Under the pieces are notes generated by a model. That model worked only from the letters and a program-made list of their open reading frames with translations. It did not search any database and was not told where the DNA came from. From positions 50,963,204 to 51,027,203 of the forward strand of contig CP154956.1 in the NCBI GenBank assembly GCA_039621445.1: a stretch of DNA of 64,000 bases. The letters are read 5' to 3'. Position numbers and translations under genes: made by a program. Of this stretch, positions 1 to 10,500 are shown piece by piece. The stretch comes from Euglena gracilis. Taxonomy: Eukaryota > Euglenida > Euglenophyceae > Euglenales. Every line of letters begins with the position of its first letter. Position 1 is the first letter of the stretch.

Positions 1-300
1 CGGCAATGGTCCCAGGGCTGCTTCAGCGACACTCACCAATTGTGCAGGCATCATTTTGTGTTTGGCTGCAAAAGGTGCAAGGGTGGAGTGTGGGATAGCC
101 GCTGTTAACTAACACAGCCTCTGTCCTGAGGCCTGGTGCTGTTGTAACACGGCCTCAAAAAACTGTGTTGCTAACCCAGCCTCTGTCCTGAGGTCTGGGT
201 TGCTAACCCAGCCTCCATCCTTCGGACGAAGGCTGGGTTAGCAACCCAGGCCTCAGGACAGAGGCTGGGTTAGCAACACAGTTCTTGATATAGAGCCCAC
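1..300 (-). repeat. Hairpin-rich left end of an element that continues beyond the window start
   Basis: Reverse-complement homologue of 43203-43450. It ends at TTCTTGATATA (about 283-293), the boundary motif also seen as TATATCAAGAA at 4163, 32538, 41948 and 43203. Positions 161-283 form a long imperfect palindrome built from the word GCTAACCCAGCCTCTGTCC and its complement, interrupted by a small CCTTCGG-type hairpin. The body of the element, to judge from the copy at 43 kb, lies outside the window. Confidence 0.7.
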
Positions 301-329
301 CAGGGGCTTCACTTGTTAGCCATAAAAAA

Positions 330-560
330 AAATACCCTCACCCCCCCCCCCTATTTGCCCCCCCCCCCCAATTGGCTAATTGGGGGTCCCGTTGGACGGT
401 CCATTAGCCAATTAGGGGGGTGGTCAGGCTTATTGGTCATTGGCCGGGGTAACCTCCCCCCTAATTGTCCCCCCCCCCTAATTGGCTAATTGGGGGGTCC
501 GAAGGAGCCCGGCCATTAGCCAAATAGGGGGGGGGGGGGTGAGGGTAGATGGTGGGGGTG
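330..560. repeat. C/G-run repeats with TAATTGGCTAATTGG words
   Basis: Alternating C-runs and G-runs bracket copies of the palindromic word CTAATTGGCTAATTGG and its complement. The same word recurs at 1440-1465, 1655-1680, 17418-17470 and 17540-17650. No coding potential: open frames here are proline and glycine runs made by homopolymers. Probably ends of small TIR elements. Confidence 0.55.
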
Positions 561-780
561 GAAAGCTCCACAACCTTTGAACATCCATTCTTGCTAGCCT
601 TGGAAATCTCATCTCCCATAACGTCAGATAATGTCGAAGTGTTAATGAAGTTGAACTCCACTGCCTGGGCATCTGGGGGAAAAGAGAATTAAGGTCGCGA
701 AATCCTAATTTCGCGATTTTTGAAATTTCCAGAAATTTACAATTTACGGAAAAAATAAATTTCAGAAAATTGCCCAATGC
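561..780. other. Unassigned spacer
   Basis: Mixed sequence with an AT-rich stretch (690-780) but no recognisable gene, repeat word or RNA. Short open frames on both strands show no family features. Confidence 0.4.
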
Positions 781-829
781 TACCCTCAACCCCTCCCTAT
801 TTGCCTCCCCCCCTCCCCCCCCCCCCTTA

Positions 830-940
830 TTGTCCCCCCCCCTTTATTGTCCCTGGGCCCCGGCCGACGGGGGGTTTTTTTGGCCCGGCCAATGAAATTC
901 CTTTGGTACCCCTTTATTGTCCCCCCCCAAGTCATCCAGC
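830..940. repeat. TTTATTGTCCC palindromic words
   Basis: Three copies of CCTTTATTGTCCC around a GGCCCCGGCCGACGGGG core. The reverse complement of this block, including the ATGAAATTCCTTTGGTACC segment, recurs at 17822-17970, so both are copies of one terminal module. Confidence 0.6.
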
Positions 941-1146
941 TCAGGATAAGATGCTTGCCAATGTTGCCACAGTTTGGCGAACCCCAAACAGTTGGCAACA
1001 GCAGCAAGCTCTGCACCTTCGGAACCAGACTTTTTCTTCGTGTTGCCCTGTGCCAGCAAGGTGCCAGGAAGGGGGTCAACCTTCGGCTTCTTGGCATCTT
1101 GCTGGTATACCACGAGAGCAGCCAGGAACAGTTCCAACTGAAATAC
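925..1146 (-). pseudogene. N-domain fragment of the PHD-finger element protein
   Basis: Reading on the minus strand, a frame contains FLAAL, then KVDPLPGTLLAQGN, SGSEGAELAAVANCLGF and QASYPELDDL. These match in order the N-terminal domain of the better preserved protein at 35622-36242 (FLAVLEKV, VVDPVHGTLLQQ, SGSENQEACALAHLMDF, QAVYDDLDDF). The PHD finger is absent; the frame runs into C-run repeats at 925. A decayed element gene; biochemical function unknown. Confidence 0.6.
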
Positions 1147-1224
1147 TAGGCTGAAAACTGCGGCATTCGTGTGTCTGACACTCCGAGAGACAAACTTATT
1201 ACAGCAAGGAACCCACTGCGGAAG

Positions 1225-1400
1225 ATGGTTTCTTTTTGGCATTTGGCAGAAAGCACGGGAAAAATAGCGCGCTGTTATGCCGCGCGTTCCGGAGAGACAC
1301 CGCGTTGTAATACCCCGCGGTAATTGTCGCCGCGGCAATTACCCACCCGCGGTAAATGTCGGCCCCCGGTATGTCTGGTAGTGAGAGGTTTTTTAGGGAA
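1225..1400. repeat. CCGCGGTAATTGTCGCCGCGG palindrome block
   Basis: Several interlocking palindromes around CCGCGGTAATTGTC and ATTACCCACCCGCGG. The phrase ATTACCCACCCGCGGTAA recurs at 18678-18695, so this is the end of a second copy of the module found there. Confidence 0.5.
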
Positions 1401-1735
1401 GAGACTACCCTCAACCCCCCCTCACCGGGCTCTTTCAGACCCCCAATTAGCCAATTAGGGGGGGGGGGCTCGAGGACCCCTACCCAAAAATTTCTTCCCT
1501 GTGCAAAATTTGTCAATTTTTTTTAGCATATTTGGATTGGTCATGACTTTTTCTTATCCGGCAAATTTTAAAATTTTCGAAACAAACATTTTTTGGAGGT
1601 TTTTTCTGAGCCCTTTTTGCGGCCTTGCCGAAATTGGCCGGTCTTGTCCCGGAGGCCAGTTAGCCAATTACCCCCCCCCCCTTTGTTGTCCCACCGACCT
1701 GCCCCTTTGTTGCCTGGACGCAGGGTTGTTCGTGT
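1401..1735. other. C/G-run spacer with AATTAGCCAATTAG words
   Basis: Contains GCCAATTAGGGGG-type words near 1447 and 1655 and an AT-rich stretch between them. No gene recognised. Confidence 0.4.
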
Positions 1736-1860
1736 TAAAAACAGGTCGTTTTAAAACACCGATTTAAATCAGTTTAAAACAGCCGAGCCCCAGAAACGTA
1801 TAAAACAGCCGGCATACGCCGTCAATAACCCGTATTGAAAAACCGGAGCACATCAGTTTG
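1736..1860. repeat. TTTAAAAC word array
   Basis: Five near copies of GTTTTAAAAC / TTTAAATC / TATAAAAC spaced 12-20 bases apart. Similar spaced word arrays (GGATTAAATC, GGTTTAATTCC) occur at 34045-34130, 34605-34693 and 37545-37640, suggesting terminal arrays of one further family. Confidence 0.45.
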
Positions 1861-1920
1861 CACACCCAGAAGGAGGCGTTGTTGGACATCCAAATGCTTT
1901 TCAGCGCGAAAGATAATTCA

Positions 1921-2013
1921 AGGCTGCATAGAGGTAGAGGTAGAGGTCAAAGGCCTCTACCTCTATGTCAACCACCTCTACCTCTACCACTACCTCTATG
2001 TCACCTCTATGTC
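1921..2013. repeat. Left terminal hexamer array (CCTCTA type)
   Basis: GAGGTAGAGGTAGAGG, then CCTCTACCTCTA in inverse orientation, ending CACCTCTATGTC. Unit order and spacing match 26849-26938, where every unit is CCTCAA instead of CCTCTA. Confidence 0.8.
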
Positions 2014-2225
2014 TGTAAAATGTACCAAAATGGCCTCAAAAAGGGTCATAAAACACCCCATCTGCTCGGAAAATGGCAATTTTGCATGAAAACACATCCA
2101 AAACGGCGAGGGGATGAGAAAATATGTGGGTTGGTGGTTTTGAAAGTTGGTGGGCGAGGTTATGAACCCAGGGGGGTGGGGCGGGCCAGGGGGGGGTCGG
2201 GGGGGGGGGTCACGGGGGAAGTAAC

Positions 2226-2322
2226 GTGACCCCCCCCTATATGGCACCCCCCGGGAGCGTTTTGACCCCCCCCCGGCGACTATTAGGGGGGGGGTGACAA
2301 TTAGGGGGGGGGGGTACTCAGC
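2226..2322. repeat. Left TIR of the pogo-type element
   Basis: Blocks GTGACCCCCCC, GGGAGCGTTTTGAC, GGCGACTATTAGGGG, TGACAATTAGGGG and GGTACTCA occur in order. The inverse order (AGTACCCCC, TAATTGTC, GCCAGGGGGGTCAAAACGCTCC) is seen at 34511-34590 and partly at 6714-6765 and 30069-30140. Provides the left boundary of the transposase-bearing unit. Confidence 0.6.
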
Positions 2323-2512
2323 ATAACCTTTGTTGGAGCCCATGATTTCGGTCGTTTATGACCCCGTCGGCGACCTTTTTTTTACAGCATATTACGATGC
2401 GTCAAACGACCCTGAGACTTGATGTTGCAGCGAGGATGCCCGATCGACGCCGTGATGGTGCGGTTGTGGCAAGTGCCGCCTCAACAACGGAGTTGTCGGA
2501 GGGCAAGGGGAT

Positions 2513-2927
2513 CATAGCTGGCGTTTTTTTTGTTTTTTTAAAAAAAAACGTTTTTTTGTTTTTTATTTAAAAAAACGGGCAAAAAAAACGGCAAAAAAAA
2601 CAAAGGGGAAAATGATGGTCCAAATTTTGCCTTTGATCGCAAGGGTGAACCAATCTTAGCTCAAATGACTTGAAAACCAATACTTTTGGAGGTCTTCAAC
2701 AAGAATGGTCAAAATAGGGCATTTTTCTGCCATTTTGGGATGTTTCAACTTGAAACATCCCAAATTTGGTGTCTTTCTCTGCCTGAGGATGGGCAAAAAA
2801 AAGCTAAAATTAAAGGCAAAAAAAATTTTGCCCTGGACCCTCAATGGCGTTTTTTTTTTAAAAACATGTTTTTTTTTTAAAAAAACGTGTTTTTTTTGAC
2901 TTCGTTTTAAACGAAGTGCCAGCTATG
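2513..2927. mobile_element. 415-bp MITE with perfect TIRs and 8-bp TSD inside the transposase gene
   Basis: Starts CATAGCTGGC and ends GCCAGCTATG, a perfect 10-bp TIR. AAGGGGAT flanks both sides (2505-2512 and 2928-2935). Removing the element and one TSD copy restores the transposase frame across the junction. The interior is T/A-run-rich and non-coding. Longer relatives lie at 30370-31256, 37927-38745 and 39539-40072. The 8-bp TSD and CA start are typical of hAT-derived MITEs; that assignment is inference. Confidence 0.9.
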
Positions 2928-3660
2928 AAGGGGATGGTGGTAGTTGATAATGTAAACGCACTCGTTCGTGGTACCGAAAGTGCGGCCCCTGTGGAAGAAC
3001 TGGACACCGATGTTGTTCCCTCAAAGAAAGCACGCCGAGAATTGTCTGTAGCTCACAAAGTAATGATTCTGAATTTCAGAAGATCACACACCAACGCACA
3101 GACCGTTGCAAAATTTCCTGAAGTTTCCGAAAGAACGCTTCAGAGGATGGTGAAGGCTGAAAAACACTTAAGGAAGCAGCTACAAAACGGCGCCGGCAAG
3201 ATGATACGGAAGGTCGCACTCCATAAGTATCACGACCTTGGGGAACAACTGGTTCAGTTTTTCCGAAGAGTTCGTGAAGCTCATGGTGCCGTCTCTAGAG
3301 ACTTGTTGGAAAGTCATGCGATGTCACTCCCTGACTTGATAAAGAAGGATTTCTTCAACATCAACCAAAGTTCACGCGATGACTTTTGGGAACGTTGGCG
3401 CTTGTGGTATGGGATTGTGTACCGGCGCATCGCAGGAGTGAAACAATACATTCCTGGGGACCACGAGGGCCGCATCAAGACGTACCACGAACTCATGCGT
3501 TCAATTTACCTTGAGCAAAAGCCCAAGGTTTTTGTGTGGGGGGATGAGACCGGAGTGAGGATGGAAGATGTACCCATTTAACATTGGGCTGATTTTTTTT
3601 AACAGTGTTTGAGGCGAAGATTTTTTGTGGCTGCGGAGTTTGCCCAATGTTATGAACAAT

Positions 3661-4135
3661 GGAGGCTAGGCGCGCCGCTCGGGGGGGTCCGGGACCCCCC
3701 CCTCCCCCCCCCCCCCCCCCCCGCCCCCCCCCCCCCCCCCCCGCGCGGCCCCTGCGCGGCCGCCCGCGCGGCCGCTCGCCCCCCCCTGGACCCCCCCCTG
3801 CCCCCACTGTGCCTAGCATAGCCAAGAAAAAAGAAATTTGGTGGAAAATCGCGATTTTTTGAGGCCCAAAAATGACCAAAAATGACCATTTTCGGACACA
3901 AAATGGCAAATTTGGGGGCCGCGCGCTTTGCGCGCGGCCAAAAAAGCACTTTTTGGTCAAAAATGGCCCAAAAATGGCAAAAAATGACCACTTTTTGGAC
4001 CCGAAAATCACCGATTTTCGGATGCGTTCCACCCGCGCGCCGCCCTCCCCCCCCCCCCCCCCCCCCCCCCCCCGCGCGGCCGCCCGCGCGGCCGCTCGCC
4101 CCCCCCCAGCCCCCCCCCCACAGTGCCTAGCCTCC
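3661..4135. mobile_element. GC-rich 475-bp TIR element with 3-bp TSD
   Basis: TIR GGAGGCTAGGC at 3661 and its inverse ending at 4135, flanked by AAT on both sides (3658-3660, 4136-4138). The subterminal arrays are C-runs with GCGCGGCCGCCCGCGCGGCCG words at both ends. Excision of the element plus one AAT joins NVMNN to VTLEKAGS in the transposase frame. Termini in GG with a 3-bp TSD recall PIF/Harbinger-type MITEs; this is a weak inference. Confidence 0.8.
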
Positions 4136-4163
4136 AATGTCACCCTCGAAAAGGCAGGTTCTA

Positions 4164-5320
4164 TATCAAGAACTGCGTCTTAAACGCAGACTCTGACCTG
4201 AGTCTGCGTTTCGAAACGCAGACTCAGGTCAGAGTCTGCGTTTAAGACGCAGTTATTTAAGGCTGTGTTTATAAAGCAACATGGCTTTGGTCAAAGTCTG
4301 TGTTTCTCAACCTCGACGACGGACGGCAGACTGACGAAAGATTTTTGGGACAAAGCGAAGCTGAATTAGGATCCGCTGCACAGCTCCGGGACGGCCGGAA
4401 TCCTCAGAAAAAGAATGTGTGGCCGCCGGGCAGCTTGTGGCCACCGTCTGTGGTCTTCCGAACTAGAATCCTTTCGAAATAGTGGTAACATTACCGTTAA
4501 ACAATGGAACACATGTGAAAGACGACACAAGATTACATCGTCTCCTTCCTTTTGCATACCCCATTTTGCGTGCTTCAGTTTGCAACGTTGATGAGAATGC
4601 TCTGGGCGCTGCACCCACGATCCAAGAGTTCTTTGGTAGCTCCCAAAAAGATGTTACCTAACCTAACCTTGTAAGGTGATATTTTTGGGGAGCCACCCTC
4701 TAGGCTACTTGGGACAGAAAAAAACACCCTCAAAGTGCCCCCCTCAGAGTGGTCAAAAATTTTGGCAAATTTGTCCCCCCCCCCTCAAAGTGGTCATTTC
4801 CTCTTGGCGCCCAAAAATTGACTCCCCCCAAAGTGTCCCCTCCCTGCAGTTTTGGTAAATTTGTTCCCCCCCCCCCTGGTCATTTTCTCTTGGCGCATAA
4901 ACCCAAAAATTGACCCCTCCAAAGTGTCCCCTCCCTCACAATGGCCGTTTTGGCAATTTCCCCCCTTGGCCTTGGCGCCGAAGGCGCCAAAGCCCAAAAA
5001 TTAACCCCCCCCCCAAAGTGTCCCCTCCCTCACAATGGCCGTTTTGGCAAATTTGTCCCCCCCCCAAACTGGCCATTTTCTCTTGGCGCCGAAGGCGCCA
5101 AAGCACAAAAATTGACCCCCCCCCAAAGTCCTTTATTTCTGCATCATTGGGATGTTTCAGGGTCCAAATACTGTGAACACAGTTTTCTTGGTCGAAGTCC
5201 GTGTTTAGAAACACAGACTTAGGTCAAAGTCTGTGTTTCTAAACACGGACTTCGGCACGTCAAAGTCTGTGTTTAGAAACACAGACTTTGACCAAAGCCA
5301 TGTTGCTATGAACACAGCCT
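4164..5320. mobile_element. Foldback element with 84-bp hairpin end, inserted in the transposase gene
   Basis: Begins TATCAAGAACTG and ends CACAGCCT; TA lies on both sides. The left end carries a nearly perfect palindrome (4171-4254) built on the word AACGCAGACTCAGGTC. The right end (5188-5305) has the parallel word AACACAGACTTAGGTC, in which paired bases are changed together. Between them are about 100-bp tandem units with the hairpin CTTGGCGCCGAAGGCGCCAA. Other copies: 32538-33436 (truncated) and 41948-43202. Excision leaves the transposase frame one base out, so the boundary is exact only to about 2 bp. Confidence 0.75.
4680..5125. repeat. Tandem units of about 100 bp with CTTGGCGCC words
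   Basis: Imperfect units each containing a CAAAGTGGTCATTTTCTC-type stretch, a GGCGCC hairpin, an AAAAATTGACCCCC stretch and CACAATGGCCGTTTTGGC. The same array lies at 33140-33436 and 42555-43010. Unit number differs between the three copies. Confidence 0.7.
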
Positions 5321-5765
5321 TAAAACGGGTGAGCATCCAAACAACTGGAGGAGAGAAGGCCTTATTCACCGTTTTCTTGGCTAGTAAACTGATTGTGGAA
5401 GGAAGTGGAACGAAGGTTATTTTTTTGTATTTCTTGCCATTTTCTGTGTCGCCATTGTCCGACAGGTTGTGAAGCTCCCCCCTCAAATTATCTTCAAGGG
5501 TGCCGAAGCAGGGAAGGTGCAGAAAGGCGTTGTTGAGGCGGCAGAAAAGCTGGCAGATGTGGGGAGGTGCACGGTGACCACAACACCCAATGCTTGGCAA
5601 ACTGGAGACAGCTTTCTGGAGTGGGTGAAGGAAAATTTGAAGACCGAAAAGAACGCAATGTTTATTGTTGACCTGTTTGCTGCGCATCGTGAGGAATCCG
5701 TCATTGACTGGTGCAAAGGGGTGAACATGCTTTTCGTGCCTGGGGGGTGCACATCACTAGTTCAG

Positions 5766-5810
5766 GTGAGTCCCTGCACGTTGGGTGCATTGTACCATTT
5801 TTTTTTTAAG
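5766..5810 (+). other. Spliceosomal intron, 45 bp, phase 0
   Basis: GTGAGT donor and T-tract plus AAG acceptor. Its removal joins the conserved TSLVQ to VMDVFVN of the transposase, where family members have an uninterrupted TSLxQPxDVxVN. It is a multiple of three without stops, so retention would also leave an open frame. Confidence 0.75.
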
Positions 5811-5967
5811 GTGATGGACGTTTTCGTCAATCGTCCCTTCAAAAAGCACCTCAGAAGCAAATACATCAAGTGGAGGGCATCAAAAGTGGAATCGGGCGAT
5901 ATTGGTGCAAAGCCGGAACGTGCAGATGTCATGCGGTGGGTTCTTGAAAGTTGGAATGCAATTCCAG

Positions 5968-6018
5968 GTGTTTCTTGGTTTGCGGCAGGCGGGTAGCATT
6001 TTGTCTTTTCTGCATCAG
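5968..6018 (+). other. Spliceosomal intron, 51 bp, phase 1
   Basis: Donor GTGTTT, acceptor TGCATCAG. Contains an in-frame TAG at 5995, so splicing is needed. The junction reads WNAIP-E-DLVKKGMEK in a continuous frame. Confidence 0.75.
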
Positions 6019-6191
6019 AAGACCTCGTGAAGAAAGGAATGGAAAAGCTTATACTTGAACCGGCAACAAAAGATGAGGCTGGAGCAGAAGCACAAATGCC
6101 CAAGAAACCACCTGTTGTACCACCGGTTGCACAACAGGAGGTCGTGGAGACCAATGTCGCCCTCCAATCTTTGTTAGAGGCTTTGCAAAAG

Positions 6192-6238
6192 GTGCACATA
6201 CGTGGGGGGGGGTTGTACCAAAATTTTCTTTCACCCAG
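6192..6238 (+). other. Spliceosomal intron, 47 bp, phase 0
   Basis: Donor GTGCAC, acceptor TTTCTTTCACCCAG. Splicing joins EALQK to NEQAEADAEELPF (with an intervening A) and opens an acidic C-terminus that ends at TAG 6377. Confidence 0.7.
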
Positions 6239-6379
6239 GCCAATGAGCAGGCGGAAGCTGATGCGGAAGAATTGCCGTTCCCCATCACCACCCCGGTGCC
6301 GGAGATGGTTGAAGAGGAGGAGGAGGTCACTCAGCCATCTAACCCAAGCCCGGACTTTCCAAATGAATGTGTCACCTAG

Positions 6380-6704
6380 GGATTGGTCTTTGGCGAAGTC
6401 CTTATGGTTGCGAAGTTTCTAAGTCCTTTTCTTTACTTCCGGGTGAAAAATGAATATATGAAATACTTTTTGGGTTTTCATCAGACCAACCTTCTAGCAC
6501 TGCGTGTGAGTGCCCACTGCGCCGTTCTGCAGCGGGGCAATGTGAGTTGTGTAAAATTTGGTTGCATCGCTCGTGCCTGGCCATTGTTCAGGAGGGTGGC
6601 AAGCGCTGCATCTTTTGTCCCGTTGGGTGATGACATCACTGGCCTCCAATGGTGAATTGTTGTCCCGCTTGCCTTTGCCTGAGTTTCCCATTCATCACCC
6701 AAGG
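6380..6704. other. 3-prime flank of the transposase gene
   Basis: No domain or repeat recognised. Probably the 3-prime untranslated and subterminal part of the pogo element; a polyadenylation signal is not evident. Confidence 0.45.
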
Positions 6705-6765
6705 TGCATTGAGTACCCCCCCCCTAATTGTCGCCCCCCCTCCCGACTATTAGGGGGGGGTCGCT
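6705..6765. repeat. Right TIR of the pogo-type element, shortened
   Basis: GCATTGAGTACCCCC, TAATTGTCGCC, GACTATTAGGGGGG in the inverse order of 2280-2322. It lacks the GGAGCGTTTTGAC segment found at the left end, so the terminus is incomplete or diverged. Confidence 0.55.
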
Positions 6766-7544
6766 GAGCTCTTATCCCTTTATGGGTAAGAGCGAAGCTT
6801 ACCACTGGGGGAAAACCCCGAACCCCCCCCCTCCCCCCTCGGGGCCACCTCGGGAACCGGCGGATTATCACCATGATCCCGGCCCCGTTCCCGAAAATTT
6901 TTTTTTCAGTCGCGAGCGACTGGATTCCTAGTTTCCGAATCACCTGGGTTTGACCCCCAACTCCCCGCCAGGCCCGAGTTATTCACGCGCGAAGGGGGCC
7001 AACCCCCCTTTTTAAGCCCCCCCCCCCTTTGGACGGCCAAAAAATGTCAATTTTCAAAATATCTCCAAAATGAAGCAAAATCAAAGGAAATGTCCGGAGA
7101 CCTAATTTGAAGCCCTTGGAACGCCCCATCTGCCGGTATTTTGATTTCCCCGCAACTCCCCGCCTGGCCCGAGATACGGCCGTTTTTGGCCTGGATGGCC
7201 GTTTTGTACACTTTTTCCACTGTTCGACTTAGCTGTTTTCGGGGGGAGGGGGGTCAAAAAATCGATGTTTTCAAAATTTCTCGAAAATGATGCAAAATCA
7301 AAGGAAATGTCCGGAGACCTAAATTGAAGCCCTTGGAACGCTCTATCTACTGGGATTTTGGTTTCCCCGCAGCTCACCGCCTAGCCCGAGATACGGCCGT
7401 TTTTCAGCCAATTTAGGCCATTTTGTACACTTTTCCCTCTGTCCGACTTAGCCGTTTTCGGCCAAAAAAAGTCGAAAAAAATCGAAAAAAAAAATTTTGC
7501 CCAAAACGATGTTTTTTGGCCTCTCGGACCCGGAAAAACTGTTT
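6766..7544. repeat. Diverged copies of the 160-bp spacer family and flanking module
   Basis: Includes CGCTGAGCTCTTA and AAGAGCGAAGCTTACC, then GGATTATCACCATGATCCCGG, then two diverged units with CTCCCCGCCxGGCCCGAGATACGG and a CGACTTAGCxGTTTTCGG core. The same order occurs at 49280-51420 and 52630-53100. Non-coding; the long frames read through A/T runs. Confidence 0.6.
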
Positions 7545-10500
7545 TTGAGCCGAAAACGAGTGTTTTTCGACCCGCCGGCGCCCCGTTTTGGGCCGCCAAC
7601 CCATTGACTTTGGGTCAAAACCGGGTCAAAAAAGTCGAAAAAAAATCGAAAAAATTTTTTTGCCCAAAACGATGTTTTTTGGCCTCCCGGACCCGGAAAA
7701 ACTGTTTTTGTTCCGCATAACATGTCTTGAAAGCCCCGGGGTCGGGGTCAAGCATTACTATTATTTACCTGGGGAATCTGAAGTTTCAAGACATTGCTTA
7801 CTCAAGTCATCGACCAGTTCCACTCCTTTGCTGTTGATCATTACCAGTTCTCTGCTTGACAAACCAGCGTGATTTCTGTGGGATGCCAAGCCCCACAGCT
7901 CCAGAGCAGCGGGAGACACAGCCCCGCAGCGTTCGATGGCACTGGGGGCAAGAGAACAAGCCTTGCAACCCCAAGCATGCCACGCACAGGGGTGAGCCCC
8001 CCAACCCCCAACGAGCCCAGGAGACCAGCCCTGGAGCAGCAGCCCGGGAGGTCAGTCCCGGAGCAGCCACCGACATCATCATCATCACCGAAGGCCTGAG
8101 AAGCAAACAAAACATAACATGTGGACTTTTTGCCCCAAAGCCTCCCACAACGATGCCCGGATCAGTGCCATGTCATTCCCCCCTGGTCGGAAGGGTGTTG
8201 GGAGATGGGCCCATTGTGAACAGAAGTCCACCACACACATTTGCGAAAAGACTGCAAAAATTGATGTTGCCTTTGGCGCTTGGTGTCCGAAAAAGGCAGG
8301 GCCGAACATCCCAGTTCCGTGGGGGACAGCCGAAAACGAGCGTTTTTCGACCCGCCGGCGCCCCGTTTTGGGCCGCCAACCCATTGACTTTGGGTTAAAA
8401 CCGGGTCAAAAAAGTCGAAAAAAAATCGAAAAAATTTTTTTGCCCAAAACGATGTTTTTTGGCCTCCCGGACCCGGAAAAACTGTTTTTGTTCCGCATAA
8501 CATGTCTTGAAAGCCCCGGGGTCGGGGTCAAGCATTACTATTATTTACCTGGGGAATCTGAAGTTTCAAGACATTGCTTACTCAAGTCATCGACCAGTTC
8601 CACTCCTTTGCTGTTGATCATTACCAGTTCTCTGCTTGACAAACCAGCGTGATTTCTGTGGGATGCCAAGCCCCACAGCTCCAGAGCAGCGGGAGACACA
8701 GCCCCGCAGCGTTCGATGGCACTGGGGGCAAGAGAACAAGCCTTGCAACCCCAAGCATGCCACGCACAGGGGTGAGCCCCCCAACCCCCAACGAGCCCAG
8801 GAGACCAGCCCTGGAGCAGCAGCCCGGGAGGTCAGCCCCGGAGCAGCCACCGACATCATCATCATCACCGAAGGCCTGAGAAGCAACAAAACATAACATG
8901 TGGACTTTTTGCCCCAAAGCCTCCCACAACGATGCCCGGATCAGTGCCATGTCATTCCCCCCTGGTCGGAAGGGTGTTGGGAGATGGGCCCATTGTGAAC
9001 AGAAGTCCACCACACCCATTTGCGAAAAGACTGCAAAAATTGATGTTGCCTTTGGCGCTTGGTGTCCGAAAAAGGCAGGGCCGAACATCCCAGTTCCGTG
9101 GGGGACAGCCGAAAACGAGCGTTTTTCGACCCGCCGGCGCCCCGTTTTGGGCCGCCAACCCATTGACTTTGGGTCAAAACCGGGTCAAAAAAGTCGAAAA
9201 AAATCGAAAAAAAAAATTTTGCCCAAAACGATGTTTTTTGGCCTCTCGGACCCGGAAAAACTGTTTTTGAGCCGAAAACGAGCGTTTTTCGACCCGCCGG
9301 CGCCCCGTTTTGGGCCGCCAACCCATTGACTTTGGGTCAAAACCGGGTCAAAAAAGTCGAAAAAAAATCGAAAAAAAAAATTTTTGCCCAAAACGATGTT
9401 TTTTGGCCTCCCGGACCCGGAAAAACTGTTTTTGAGCCGAAAACGAGCGTTTTTCGACCCGCCGGCGCCCCGTTTTGGGCCGCCAACCCATTGACTTTGG
9501 GTTAAAACCGGGTCAAAAAAGTCGAAAAAAAATCGAAAAAATTTTTTTGCCCAAAACGATGTTTTTTGGCCTCCCGGACCCGGAAAAACTGTTTTTGTTC
9601 CGCATAACATGTCTTGAAAGCCCCGGGGTCGGGGTCAATTACTATTATTTACCTGGGGAATCTGAAGTTTCAAGACATTGCTTACTCAAGTCATCGACCA
9701 GTTCCACTCCTTTGCTGTTGATCATTACCAGTTCTCTGCTTGACAAACCAGCGTGATTTCTGTGGGATGCCAAGCCCCACAGCTCCAGAGCAGCGGGAGA
9801 CACAGCCCCGCAGCGTTCGATGGCACTGGGGGCAAGAGAACAAGCCTTGCAACCCCAAGCATGCCACGCACAGGGGTGAGCCCCCCCAACCCCCAACGAG
9901 CCCAGGAGACCAGCCCTGGAGCAGCAGCCCGGGAGGTCAGCCCCGGAGCAGCCACCGACATCATCATCATCACCGAAGGCCTGAGAAGCAAACAAAACAT
10001 AACATGTGGACTTTTTGCCCCAAAGCCTCCCACAACGATGCCCGGATCAGTGCCATGTCATTCCCCCCTGGTCGGAAGGGTGTTGGGAGATGGGCCCATT
10101 GTGAACAGAAGTCCACCACACCCATTTGCGAAAAGACTGCAAAAATTGATGTTGCCTTTGGCGCTTGGTGTCCGAAAAAGGCAGGGCCGAACATCCCAGT
10201 TCCGTGGGGGACAGCCGAAAACGAGCGTTTTTCGACCCGCCGGCGCCCCGTTTTGGGCCGCCAACCCATTGACTTTGGGTCAAAACCGGGTCAAAAAAGT
10301 CGAAAAAAAATCGAAAAAAATTTTTTTTGCCCAAAACGATGTTTTTTGGCCTCCCGGACCCGGAAAAACTGTTTTTGAGCCGAAAACGAGCGTTTTTCGA
10401 CCCGCCGGCGCCCCGTTTTGGGCCGCCAACCCATTGACTTTGGGTTAAAACCGGGTCAAAAAAGTCGAAAAAAAATCGAAAAAATTTTTTTGCCCAAAAC

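Larger units (their letters stand above)
2397..6379 (+). pseudogene. pogo/Tigger-type (CENP-B-like) DDE transposase, interrupted by three insertions
   Basis: Known role of the family: TIR recognition and cut-and-paste transposition in the nucleus. Seen in order: N-terminal residues around 2397-2512; a psq-like helix-turn-helix (RRELSVAHKVMILNFR to SERTLQRMVK); a CENP-B-type second HTH (QLVQFFRRVREAHGAVSRDL to RRIAGVKQ); first catalytic D in VFVWGDETG (3543); KRVSIQTTGGEKA at 5323; KLPPQIIFKG; second D in MFIVDLFAAH (5670); GGCTSLVQ then third D in VMDVFVNRPF (5817), a D-x33-D spacing after splicing; an acidic tail ending at TAG 6377-6379. Insertions at 2513-2927, 3661-4135 and 4164-5320 break it, and a frame change or intron lies between 5380 and 5470. 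Introns at 5766, 5968 and 6192 keep the frame. The start codon is uncertain: ATG near 2400, just after a possible acceptor TTTTACAG, or an upstream exon. Confidence 0.85.

Noticed and set aside
3493-4143. 216-residue minus-strand Gly/Ala/Arg-rich frame
   Set aside because: It reads through C-runs and GCGCGGCC words of a MITE inserted in the transposase gene on the other strand.
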